Below, in pieces: positions 16,953-24,810 of a stretch of DNA of 64,000 bases. Numbering within the stretch: position 1 is the stretch's first letter; each line of letters opens with the position of its first letter. The stretch covers positions 496,001 to 560,000 of the forward strand of contig NZ_JAFCJK010000003.1 in assembly GCF_018131005.1 (NCBI RefSeq), given 5' to 3'. The notes beneath the pieces are model-generated. The model was not told where the DNA came from and did not search any database. It saw only the letters and a program-made list of their open reading frames with translations. This DNA comes from Bradyrhizobium lablabi. Lineage in GTDB: Bacteria; Pseudomonadota; Alphaproteobacteria; Rhizobiales; Xanthobacteraceae. The position numbers and the translations under genes were made by a program.

Positions 16953-18070
16953 GTGACGATCTCAGGCTGCCGCGCGCGGCGCAGATCTTCATCTCGTTCG
17001 TGGCGCTGTTGCGCTCCAACGGGTTCTCCGTCGCGCCGGAGCAGACCACTGCATTCCTCGCCGCGATCGGGCTGCTCGGGCCGCGCAGCCTGGAGCACAT
17101 TCGGCAGGCCGGGCTCGCGACGCTGGCGCCACCGCCGGAGCGGCGTGCGACGTATGACCGGCTCTTCGATATCCATTTCCACGGCAGCGAGGCAATCGAA
17201 CAGGCCGAAGGCGAGGACGAGGAGACTGTCCGCCTGCAGGAGGAAGGCCGCGGCGAGGACGAGCCACCGCTCGCCGACGAGGCGAACGAATCCGGCCTTG
17301 CCGCAGCGCGCGCCGACGCGCTGGTCGAGCGCCGCTTTGCGCAGGCCTCGATCAGCGACGCTTTGCGCCGGCTGTCGCGCGAAGCGGCGGCACGCCTGCC
17401 GCGGCGGCGCGGCCACAGGCGCAGGCGCGCGCGGCGTGGTCCATTTGCGGATTTGCGCCACACTCTGCGGGAGAGCGTCCGCAACGACGGCGAGGTGCTT
17501 CGGCTGGGGCGCCTGCAGCGGCGCCAGCGCCCGCGGAAGATCCTGCTGTTGATCGACGTCTCCGGCTCGATGAAGGCGCGCACCGAGGAAAACATGAAGC
17601 TCGCACATGCGCTGGCGCAGGCGGCCGGCAGTGTCGAGGTCTTCACGTTCGGCACGCGGCTGACCCGCATCACCAGGGCAATGCGGCTGAAGCGCCGCGA
17701 GCAGGCGTTGAATGCGGCGTCCTTTCTGGTCAGCGACTGGGATGGCGGCACTCGCATCGGCGATGCGCTGCAGGCGTTCCTCGCCGTGCCGCGGTTCGGG
17801 GGATACGCGCGCGGTGCCGCCGTCGTGATCGTGTCGGACGGTCTGGAGCGCGGCGACCCCACGGCGCTGCGCGATGCCGTCGCAAGATTGTCGCGGCGAG
17901 CCTGGCGTCTGAGCTGGCTGACGCCGCTCGCGACATCGCCGGGCTTCCGGCCGCAGACCGAGGCCCTGATCGCGATCCAGCGCTTCGTCGATGATCTCGT
18001 GGACGGCGGATCGAGCGCAGCGGTGGTCGCACATCTGCTGTCGCTTGGAAGACGAGGGAGAGCTGCGTGA
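16949..18070 (+). CDS. VWA domain protein, CoxE-like
   Basis: A 373-residue protein starting with GTG at 16949 inside the end of the MoxR gene. The N-terminal part is helical and charged, followed by an Arg-rich stretch (residues ~145-165). The C-terminal VWA domain has a complete MIDAS metal site: DVSGSM, the Thr in DWDGGTRIG and the Asp in VIVSDGLERG. CoxE-type proteins work with MoxR ATPases in metal-centre assembly of Mo hydroxylases. Its stop overlaps the following amidohydrolase start by 4 bases. Confidence 0.9.
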   Translation: MSDDLRLPRAAQIFISFVALLRSNGFSVAPEQTTAFLAAIGLLGPRSLEHIRQAGLATLAPPPERRATYDRLFDIHFHGSEAIEQAEGEDEETVRLQEEGRGEDEPPLADEANESGLAAARADALVERRFAQASISDALRRLSREAAARLPRRRGHRRRRARRGPFADLRHTLRESVRNDGEVLRLGRLQRRQRPRKILLLIDVSGSMKARTEENMKLAHALAQAAGSVEVFTFGTRLTRITRAMRLKRREQALNAASFLVSDWDGGTRIGDALQAFLAVPRFGGYARGAAVVIVSDGLERGDPTALRDAVARLSRRAWRLSWLTPLATSPGFRPQTEALIAIQRFVDDLVDGGSSAAVVAHLLSLGRRGRAA

Positions 18071-18957
18071 CCGATATCGTCGACGCACATCATCATATCT
18101 GGCGTCAGGCCGATCTCGCCTGGCTGTCCGGCCCGATGCAGCCGCGCATCTTCGGCCCCTATGAGCCGATCCGCCGCGATTATCCGATCCAGGAATATCT
18201 CGACGACTTGAAGGGCACCGGCGTCGTCCGTTCGGTCTATGTGCAGACCAACTGGCCCAACGAAAGGTTCGAGGACGAGGCGGCCTGGGTACAGCAGACG
18301 GCGAACGAGCATGGCTGGCCGCATGCGATCGTCGCCTATGCCGATTTCAGCATCGACGAAGTCCGCCCGCAACTCGATCGGCTCGCGCGCTATGCGCTGG
18401 TCCGCGGCGTGCGCATGCAACTGCACTGGCACGAGAACCCGCTCTACCGTTTCGCCGCACGGCCCGACCTCTGCGCCGATCGCGTGATCCGGCGCAACGT
18501 CGGACACCTCGCCGACTATGGCTGGAGCTTCGACCTGCAGGTGTTCGCGCCGCAAATGGCGGATGCCGCAGGTCTCGCCGAAGCCTGTCCCAAGGTGACC
18601 TTCATCCTGCAGCATGCGGGCATGCCGGAGGATCTGTCGCCGCGGGGCCGCGCCGCCTGGCGCGCCGGCATGACACGGCTCGCGCAATGTCCGAACGTGG
18701 TGTCGAAGCTCTCCGGGCTCGGCACCTTCATTCACCGCAACGATGTTGCCCATATTGCCGACGTCATCAGCGAGACCGTTGCGGTCTTCGGCGCGGACCG
18801 CTGCCTGTTCGGATCGAATTTTCCAATCGAGAAACTCTGGACCAGCTATCGCGATATGGTCGACGCCTTCCGCGCCGCTGCCGCGCGGCTCACTGCGGAA
18901 CAACGTGAGGCGATCTTCGAGACGACTGCCGCGCGCGTGTACCGGCTCGGGCCATGA
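18067..18957 (+). CDS. Amidohydrolase family protein (COG3618-type, TIM barrel)
   Basis: A 296-residue metal-dependent hydrolase. The N-terminal metal motif is IVDAHHHIWR, and the protein continues with the family-typical GVVRSVYVQTNWP. Later come FILQHAGMPE and CLFGSNFPIEKLW. The last motif has Asn where many amidohydrolases have Asp (GSD); GSNFP is common in this subfamily, so it is not evidence of inactivation. These enzymes often open lactones or cyclic amides. GTG start at 18067 overlaps the coxE-like stop. In context it would hydrolyse a product of the Mo hydroxylase. Confidence 0.87.
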   Translation: MTDIVDAHHHIWRQADLAWLSGPMQPRIFGPYEPIRRDYPIQEYLDDLKGTGVVRSVYVQTNWPNERFEDEAAWVQQTANEHGWPHAIVAYADFSIDEVRPQLDRLARYALVRGVRMQLHWHENPLYRFAARPDLCADRVIRRNVGHLADYGWSFDLQVFAPQMADAAGLAEACPKVTFILQHAGMPEDLSPRGRAAWRAGMTRLAQCPNVVSKLSGLGTFIHRNDVAHIADVISETVAVFGADRCLFGSNFPIEKLWTSYRDMVDAFRAAAARLTAEQREAIFETTAARVYRLGP

Positions 18958-19014
18958 GCGGGCGCGAAGGACTGGTCGACTATTAAGGGAAAGTCGGATT
19001 TTGGGAGGGACGCA

Positions 19015-19863
19015 ATGCCGTTGGAGATCAAGATTCTTGACTATGGCGATATCGAGCTGGAATCGAGCTTCCTGGTGCTGGGGCGCGATTGCGGCCGCAC
19101 CCGCCGCGTGCTGACGCTCGGTTTCTTGATCCTCGGCGGCCCCTATCCCGTGCTGGTCGATACCGGCTATCGCTCCAACCAGATCATGGAGACGCTGGGC
19201 ATGCGCGGCCTTCAGTTCCACGAGAACATGATCGAGAACCAGCTTGCGCGTCACGGCCTGCGAATGGGCGACGTGCGTTTCGTCTGCCACACCCATCTGC
19301 ACATCGACCACGCCGGCAAGGACGATCTGTTCCCGATGAACACAACCGTGGTCGTCAACCGCAGGGAGCTCGAATACTCGGTGTCCGGCCTGATGCACCC
19401 GCAGTATCCGGCGCCTGATATCAAGCACCTGATCGACCGCCTGCACACCAAGAGCGCGCTGCGCTTCCTCGATCTCGAGATCACCGGCCCGGTCGAGCTG
19501 ATGCCTGGCGTCTATTGCGATGCGGCCAACGCCCACACCGAAGGCTCGATGAACATCCATGTTCACACCGCCGACGGCATCGCGACGATCTGCGGTGACG
19601 TGATCTATGATTTCAACGACCAGATCGTCACACCCTTTCACGAAATCCAGGATGCCGAGCCGCGCACGACCGGCAACCATGGCACCAGCAAGCGAGCGGA
19701 AAAGGCCGCGATCAAGAAGCTGCTCTCCAGCTCGCGCTACCTGCTGCCCGTCCATGATCGCCCGGCCAAGATCGAGGGCGGCATGGTCGTTGGGCGGTTG
19801 CATGACCAGGTGCCTGGGCCTGTGGTGCAGAGCCTGCCGCAGCGCAACTGGTTCCCGGCATAG
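19015..19863 (+). CDS. Metallo-beta-lactamase fold hydrolase, N-acyl homoserine lactonase-like
   Basis: A 282-residue MBL-fold hydrolase with the dinuclear metal motif CHTHLHIDHAG (about residues 92-102) and a later metal-site region DVIYDFNDQ plus a C-terminal HD (LPVHDRPAK). The closest named family by pattern is the AttM/AiiA-type AHL lactonase group, which opens lactone rings. In this operon, with an amidohydrolase before and an SMP-30-type lactonase after, a catabolic lactonase acting on a pathway intermediate is more likely than quorum quenching. A GGGAGG site precedes the ATG. Confidence 0.85.
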   Translation: MPLEIKILDYGDIELESSFLVLGRDCGRTRRVLTLGFLILGGPYPVLVDTGYRSNQIMETLGMRGLQFHENMIENQLARHGLRMGDVRFVCHTHLHIDHAGKDDLFPMNTTVVVNRRELEYSVSGLMHPQYPAPDIKHLIDRLHTKSALRFLDLEITGPVELMPGVYCDAANAHTEGSMNIHVHTADGIATICGDVIYDFNDQIVTPFHEIQDAEPRTTGNHGTSKRAEKAAIKKLLSSSRYLLPVHDRPAKIEGGMVVGRLHDQVPGPVVQSLPQRNWFPA

Positions 19864-19877
19864 AGGGGGCGCACGCG

Positions 19878-21449
19878 ATGACGCATGTCACACTGCGCTC
19901 CGGCTTCGAAGACCTCATCGATCCCTACGCGCCGGTCGGCCAGGTGGGAACGGGCTTCGATTTCACCGAGGGACCGATCTGGCATCCGCTCGATCACTTC
20001 CTCTTGTTTTCCGACATGCCGGGCGACGTGCGGCGACGCTGGGATGCGCGGCGCGGCGTCGTCGAAGTCAAACGTCCGTCGAACAAATGCAACGGCATGA
20101 CCTATGACGCGGAGCTCAACCTGATCGTCTGCGAGCATGCCACCTCGTCGCTGATCCGCGAGCGCCCCGATGGACGGCGCGAGGTGCTCGCCTCGCATTT
20201 CGAGAACCAGGAGCTCAACAGCCCGAACGACGTTTGCGTCCATTCCAGCGGCGCGATCTACTTCTCCGATCCCTGGTACGGCCGGATGCCGGTCTATGGT
20301 GTCGAGCGACCGCGCCAGCTTGGCTTCCAGGGCGTTTATCGCGTGCAGCCCGGCGGCGGCGCGCCAAAGCTTCTGGTCGACCGCCATCTCTTCGAGCAGC
20401 CGAACGGGCTTTGCTTCTCGCCGGACGAGCGCATCCTCTATGTCAATGACACTGTTCAGGCCCTGATTCGCGCCTTCGATGTCACCGCCGATGGTTCGCT
20501 CGCCAATCCGCGCGTGTTTGCCAGCGGCATCCGCTCCGAACTCGAGCCCGGCGTGCCTGACGGCATGAAATGCGATCAGCGCGGCAATGTCTGGGTCACG
20601 GCGCCCGGAGGCGTCTGGGTCTATTCGCCCGCCGGGGACCTGCTCGGCAAGCTGCGCCTGCCGGAACCTGTCGCCAATCTCGCCTGGGGCGGCGCCGATT
20701 TCCGCACGCTCTATCTGACCGCGACCCATTCCGTCTATGCGATCCCGACCAAGATCGGCCCACGGCACGAACCCTATATGAGCGGCAAGCGCGGCGGTGC
20801 GGCCGCGACGTCGTCTGCGCCTGCGCCGAACCTGGCCGGCGGCGACATGCGGCTCGATCCGCAGCGCTGCGCGATGATCATCCAGGATCTGCAGAATGAT
20901 GTCATCATGGATGGCGGCGCGTTCGCCGACTCCGGCGCGCCGGCCCATGCGCGCCAGCAACATGTTGTCGAGAACGTCCGACGACTCGCCGAAGTCGCGC
21001 GCGCCCGCGGCGTCGTCATCATCCATGTCTGGTTCATCGTCGAGGCCGGCGCGCCTGGCGTCACGCTTAACGCGCCCCTGTTCGAGGGCCTGGTCGACAG
21101 CAAGGCCATGGTGCGTGGGAGCTGGGGCGCGGCACCGGTCTCAGGTCTGGAGCCGCGTCCGGGCGATTTCGTCGTCGAGAAGATGCGGATGAGCGCCTGG
21201 GAAGGCACGCGGCTCGAGACCATCCTGAAGGCGACCGGCCGCGACATGATCATCAACACCGGAGCCTGGACCAACATGTCGGTTGAGCACACTGCGCGCA
21301 CCGGCGCCGACAAGGGTTATTTCATGATCGTACCCGAGGACTGCTGTTCAACCATGAACGCCGACTGGCACAACGCGGCAATCAACTTCGCGCTGCAGAA
21401 CGTCTCGGTCGTGACCAGCGCCGACACCGTCATCAAGGCGCTCGGCTGA
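19878..21449 (+). CDS. Fusion of SMP-30/gluconolactonase and isochorismatase-like hydrolase
   Basis: A 523-residue two-domain protein. Residues ~1-300 are an SMP-30/gluconolactonase beta-propeller with FDFTEGPIWHP, NKCNGMTYD, NSPNDVCV and PNGLCFSPDER. After a short Ala/Pro linker, residues ~320-523 are an isochorismatase/cysteine-hydrolase domain with the catalytic Asp in IIQDLQND (D337) and Lys in EKMRMSAWEG (K435). The nucleophile position, normally Cys in a TxxCVExTAR motif, is Ser468 here (TNMSVEHTAR). It may thus be an isochorismatase-like enzyme not needing Cys, or have altered chemistry. Stand-alone versions of both domains are common; the fusion suggests consecutive steps of one pathway. 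Confidence 0.86.
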   Translation: MTHVTLRSGFEDLIDPYAPVGQVGTGFDFTEGPIWHPLDHFLLFSDMPGDVRRRWDARRGVVEVKRPSNKCNGMTYDAELNLIVCEHATSSLIRERPDGRREVLASHFENQELNSPNDVCVHSSGAIYFSDPWYGRMPVYGVERPRQLGFQGVYRVQPGGGAPKLLVDRHLFEQPNGLCFSPDERILYVNDTVQALIRAFDVTADGSLANPRVFASGIRSELEPGVPDGMKCDQRGNVWVTAPGGVWVYSPAGDLLGKLRLPEPVANLAWGGADFRTLYLTATHSVYAIPTKIGPRHEPYMSGKRGGAAATSSAPAPNLAGGDMRLDPQRCAMIIQDLQNDVIMDGGAFADSGAPAHARQQHVVENVRRLAEVARARGVVIIHVWFIVEAGAPGVTLNAPLFEGLVDSKAMVRGSWGAAPVSGLEPRPGDFVVEKMRMSAWEGTRLETILKATGRDMIINTGAWTNMSVEHTARTGADKGYFMIVPEDCCSTMNADWHNAAINFALQNVSVVTSADTVIKALG

Positions 21450-21458
21450 AAGGCGCGC

Positions 21459-22088
21459 GTGGTGCCGAAGCTGCTCCATCTCGCCTGCTCTCCCCGGGCC
21501 GATTCGGAATCGGCGGCCGGCGCTCGTGTCTTTCTCGATCAGTTCCGCAACTCACGGCCGGAATGGGAGATCGACGCGATGAACCTCTGGCGCGACCATT
21601 TACCCGACTTCGAAGGCTATGTGCTGGAAGCCAAATACGCGCGGATCAATGGCAAGCCCTTCACTGATTCGCAGCGGGACGCATTTGCGGTCGTCGAACG
21701 CCTTGCGCTACGCCTGTCACTGGCCGATCGGGTGCTGATCTCGACCCCGATGTGGAATTTCAGCATTCCCTACAAGCTGAAGCAGTGGCTTGACGTCATC
21801 GTGCAGCCCGGCCTGACCTTCCGCTTCGATCCTGGCCAAGGCTATCTGCCGCTGCTGAAGGACCGGCCCACGATCGTGATCCTGGCCAGCGGCAGCGACT
21901 TCGTCACGGGCATGAACCGCGGCCGCATCGATATGGCGACCCCCTATCTGCGCGAGGTGCTGCGCTTCATCGGCATCAGCAACGTGCGCTTCGTGCCGAT
22001 CGGGCCGACCACCGGCTCCACCGAGCCGATCCGCGCGGCACGCGAGGCTGCACACCGGCTGCTTGCGGAGATGGCGACGAGGTTTTGA
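21459..22088 (+). CDS. FMN-dependent NADH azoreductase/quinone reductase family protein
   Basis: A 209-residue flavodoxin-fold protein of the AzoR/NAD(P)H dehydrogenase (quinone) group. It has the N-terminal phosphate-binding loop LLHLACSPRADSES and the family motif TPMWNFSIPYKLKQWLDV (about residues 96-113). The start is GTG at 21459, ten bases after the fusion-gene stop. It is the last gene of the + strand run. It may recycle electrons from, or reduce, a quinone or imine intermediate of the pathway; the exact substrate is not visible. Confidence 0.86.
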   Translation: MVPKLLHLACSPRADSESAAGARVFLDQFRNSRPEWEIDAMNLWRDHLPDFEGYVLEAKYARINGKPFTDSQRDAFAVVERLALRLSLADRVLISTPMWNFSIPYKLKQWLDVIVQPGLTFRFDPGQGYLPLLKDRPTIVILASGSDFVTGMNRGRIDMATPYLREVLRFIGISNVRFVPIGPTTGSTEPIRAAREAAHRLLAEMATRF

Positions 22089-22228
22089 TGGAAGTATCGT
22101 CAATCTGGGTTGTGACGGCCGGCGCAGCAGGGCTCACACTTGAGATCCGCGCGCGATACAGGGTTCCGTCATCGGAAGGTCGATGACGCGACTATCTGGA
22201 AACCGCCTCGGCTCGCCCAACCACATCC

Positions 22229-23314
22229 TCATATCGCCCTGCCAACCGTATCGGCCATTCTGGCGCCACGCGCCCCAAGCGGCTTCTGCCGGCCCTCCGT
22301 TGAATCGACGATCGTCTGGTGTTCGATCTCGGAATTGAGCTCCGCCCCACAGAGCACGATGATGGCGGACATCCACATCCAGGTCATCATACCGATCGCC
22401 GCGCCGAGCGAGCCATAGGTCGCATTGTAGTCGCCAAAATTCGAAAGATACCAGGACAGTAGCGACGAACCGATCAGCCACAACACGGCTGCTGCGACGG
22501 CACCCACACTCAGCCACTGCCAGCGCGGTGTCGCCCGGCTCGGGCCGTAGCGGTAAAGCACCGCGAGCGCGACGAGAAGCAAGAGGGTCAGGACGGGCCA
22601 CCGCCCAAGCCTGATGATGAATTCGGCGCGTGTGCCCAACCCAACCTGCTCCAACAGGAGTGGTACCACGACAACGGCGCCCACCATCACCAGAATAGCA
22701 ACGAGCGCCGCGACGGTGAAACTGAGCGACACCAGGTTCAATTTGATGAAGCCGCGCTTCTCCTTCTCATCGTAGACGACGTTGAGCGCATCGATGATCG
22801 CCTTCATGCCGGCATTGGCGCTCCAGATCGCGATGAACAAGCCGAAGACGAAAGTGATTCCCAGGGTCGAGGTGCCCTTGGCAAGGACCCGGGAAATCTG
22901 GTCGTGGACGATCGCAAAGGAACCTTCAGGCAGCATCAGCGCCAAGCTCTGCAGATGGCCCGCGATCGTGAACGGGTCGGCAAACAGGCCGTAGCTCGAT
23001 ACGACGGCCGTGATCGACGGGAAGATTGCCAGGAGGCCATAGAACACGACGCCGGCCGCCGTCGCGAGGAGCCGGTCTTCGTCGATCTGCTGATAAGTGC
23101 GGATGAGGATGTCCTTCCAGCCAGCGAACGGAATTTGCAGCGGACTGCGCGACAATCGTCCACGGTCGACCGCTTCGGCCAGGCCGGGCTCGGCACTCTC
23201 CTCTGCTTCGGGTTGTCCGGACGACCGCGCGAGGTGTCGATAGATCGCCGCGGTCGCCAGTGCGGTTGCCCCAACGAGCGCCAGATCATTCTGCCAGCTG
23301 GAGCGCGGAGCCAT
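22229..23314 (-). CDS. YihY/virulence factor BrkB family inner-membrane protein
   Basis: A 361-residue integral membrane protein with about six hydrophobic helices after a soluble N-terminal ~90 residues. The family signature is seen in DRLLATAAGVVFYGLLAIFP and in the C-terminal helix GSLGAAIGMMTWMWMSAIIVL. This family was once called ribonuclease BN but is a membrane protein of unknown transport role. The gene starts four bases after the stop of the holin-like gene, so the two form an operon, facing away from the + strand catabolic run. Confidence 0.9.
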   Translation of the reverse strand: MAPRSSWQNDLALVGATALATAAIYRHLARSSGQPEAEESAEPGLAEAVDRGRLSRSPLQIPFAGWKDILIRTYQQIDEDRLLATAAGVVFYGLLAIFPSITAVVSSYGLFADPFTIAGHLQSLALMLPEGSFAIVHDQISRVLAKGTSTLGITFVFGLFIAIWSANAGMKAIIDALNVVYDEKEKRGFIKLNLVSLSFTVAALVAILVMVGAVVVVPLLLEQVGLGTRAEFIIRLGRWPVLTLLLLVALAVLYRYGPSRATPRWQWLSVGAVAAAVLWLIGSSLLSWYLSNFGDYNATYGSLGAAIGMMTWMWMSAIIVLCGAELNSEIEHQTIVDSTEGRQKPLGARGARMADTVGRAI

Positions 23315-23318
23315 CTCG

Positions 23319-23819
23319 CTAATCCCGGATGTCTCCCGACCGCCGTTTGAAGCGCGAGGCGGCGATCCAGCCCACGAGAGTTACGGCAGCCGCGGCAGCG
23401 AGTGCCTGTGTCACCGGATCGGCTTGCACTCGGGCCATCCGGGAGGTGGATATCAGGCGAGCCGCAACGGGTACCGCGACAGCCCGCTTGAGCATGTCGG
23501 CTTGCCGGCGCGGACGCGGCACCGGCGGCGCCGAGCGCTTCAGCAAGCCGCGGCCGACCAGCAGCCCCGCGATCCCGAGCACCAGGAATAATCCTCCGAC
23601 GACACCATAGGCGAGAGGCGCACCGTACCGCACTTCAATGACATGGAAGGCCGCGGCAACGCCAACACCGACGGCGATGACGAGTGAGATCAATCCCATC
23701 AACATGAGACCAAGCGCCAATGCGTATCCAGTCGCCAGACGCATGACCCATTTTCGCAAATCCGATGCATAGGAGTGCAGGATGAAGCTGAGTGAAGTCG
23801 GTCGGGGTGTTGCGGGCAT
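23319..23819 (-). CDS. Holin-X/phage-holin-like small membrane protein
   Basis: A 166-residue protein with two adjacent transmembrane helices (residues ~25-55 and ~65-90) and a basic C-terminal half with a third weaker hydrophobic segment. It resembles the putative Actinobacterial Holin-X/phage holin superfamily often encoded beside YihY proteins in alphaproteobacteria. There is no phage context here, so it is best regarded as a chromosomal membrane protein of unknown function co-transcribed with yihY. Confidence 0.7.
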   Translation of the reverse strand: MPATPRPTSLSFILHSYASDLRKWVMRLATGYALALGLMLMGLISLVIAVGVGVAAAFHVIEVRYGAPLAYGVVGGLFLVLGIAGLLVGRGLLKRSAPPVPRPRRQADMLKRAVAVPVAARLISTSRMARVQADPVTQALAAAAAVTLVGWIAASRFKRRSGDIRD

Positions 23820-24093
23820 CGCTCAAGTCCAGTGAAAGCCGGTGTTCATCAACCCAGCATTCGGACCGGCGTTCCTCTATCCGGCGGATCCCGCTGCTGC
23901 CGGACGCGTTGTCGTCACTGAGCGCTGTGCGGGTCGAGGAGGCCGTGGCTCTTGCGCTGACCGTCAGCTCAACCAGCGGGCTCGTCGCATCGGTGTTCTA
24001 CCACCATTGAAACAAGCAGCTCCAGTCGACATCGCGAGAATGAGGCAGAACGCTTCGGAACAGCTTGCATTCGGCGCGCAGGCCTAGAGCCGG

Positions 24094-24534
24094 CTAACCA
24101 ACCGGAAGTGGCCCCGAACTGGGCGGCATGGAGCCGGGAAATGGCTTCGCGACCGCGAGAGCCGCACGCTCGTTGGTTTCGAGCGCAATTTTTTGAGCAA
24201 GCATTACGTCGCCCGCCACGAGCGAGCCGGCAGGCCGAAAGCACCAGCCGACCACGACGCGTCCCCTCTCGTTCATCTCATAGACGTTTGTCGCTGTGCC
24301 ATAGCAAATCCGATACCGCCTTCTGGAATCCGAACCGATGACATCGAAACACTTGTCTCTCTTGAATTGCAACAATTGCGCCGGCGAAAGCCAATCCTGA
24401 AGCAGCGCAACTCCCCGGGCTTCGACCTTTTCGTACGCCTGCCACCGCTCGCGCATGGCAAGTGATGCTGCGCGCAGATTTGCGAATGCACGTCGGAGAG
24501 CCAAGAGTATGGTCGTTTCGCCCAGCTTGACCAT
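24094..24534 (-). CDS. Conserved hypothetical protein
   Basis: A 146-residue soluble protein with no domain I can name. The start at 24534 (MVKLGETT) is chosen because it falls just after the stop of the upstream small gene at 24542. A more upstream start would overlap that gene. The central part (DKCFDVIGSDSRRRYRICYG, then ATNVYEMNERGR) and the phrase GDVMLAQKIALETNE resemble orphan proteins I associate with Bradyrhizobium genomes; this is recollection, not a search. Function unknown. Confidence 0.65.
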   Translation of the reverse strand: MVKLGETTILLALRRAFANLRAASLAMRERWQAYEKVEARGVALLQDWLSPAQLLQFKRDKCFDVIGSDSRRRYRICYGTATNVYEMNERGRVVVGWCFRPAGSLVAGDVMLAQKIALETNERAALAVAKPFPGSMPPSSGPLPVG

Positions 24535-24541
24535 GATGCGG

Positions 24542-24763
24542 TCAACCGCCGACGAGCCGAGGGTAGAACAGCGTTTCTTCCGCATTGGGATCCAGTGACC
24601 TGACAAGCTCTGCTTCGCCGGGTGCCTTCCGCGTCGCCGCCGTGTATCCTTCCGACGTCAGCTTCCTAAAGCGCGCTTCGGCCCAGGCGAGTTGCTCGCT
24701 GTTTTCGGGGTCGAAATGGTGGCGGCTGTCACCGGTGCGATCCATGATCAGAAGCGTTGCCAT
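24542..24763 (-). CDS. Conserved small hypothetical protein
   Basis: A 73-residue protein starting at MATLLIMDRTGDSRHHFD. The ATG at 24763 is supported by an AAGGAG ribosome site six bases upstream; an in-frame TTG overlaps that site and is unlikely. The sequence looks like a small fold in which an Asp-rich strand (DRTGDSRHHFDPEN) is followed by a helix (LAWAEARFRKL). It precedes the 146-residue hypothetical by seven bases. Function unknown. Confidence 0.68.
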   Translation of the reverse strand: MATLLIMDRTGDSRHHFDPENSEQLAWAEARFRKLTSEGYTAATRKAPGEAELVRSLDPNAEETLFYPRLVGG

Positions 24764-24810
24764 TCTTGTCTCCTTCAAGTGACCTTAAATTCCCGGACGA
24801 TCGGCAGTTC

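Noticed and set aside
12132..18070. Considered a CO dehydrogenase (cox) operon
   Set aside because: Gene order is cox-like, but the large subunit has AMRGFG and lacks the AYRCSFR (form I) Cys loop that binds copper in CO dehydrogenase. The flanking hydrolases also do not fit CO oxidation.
16906..19803. Long minus-strand open frame of 965 codons opposite the VWA, amidohydrolase and lactonase genes
   Set aside because: It is antisense to three well-supported genes with catalytic motifs. Its translation is low-complexity Arg/Ala-rich with no family pattern, as expected for the antisense frame of GC-rich coding DNA.
19015..19863. Considered a dedicated quorum-quenching AHL lactonase
   Set aside because: The fold and motif fit AHL lactonases, but no luxI/luxR genes are present and the gene is embedded in a catabolic run. 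A pathway lactonase is the simpler reading.
23319..23819. Considered the holin-like gene as a sign of a prophage
   Set aside because: No lysin, capsid, integrase or attachment-site sequence is near. Holin-X-like proteins are normal chromosomal companions of yihY.
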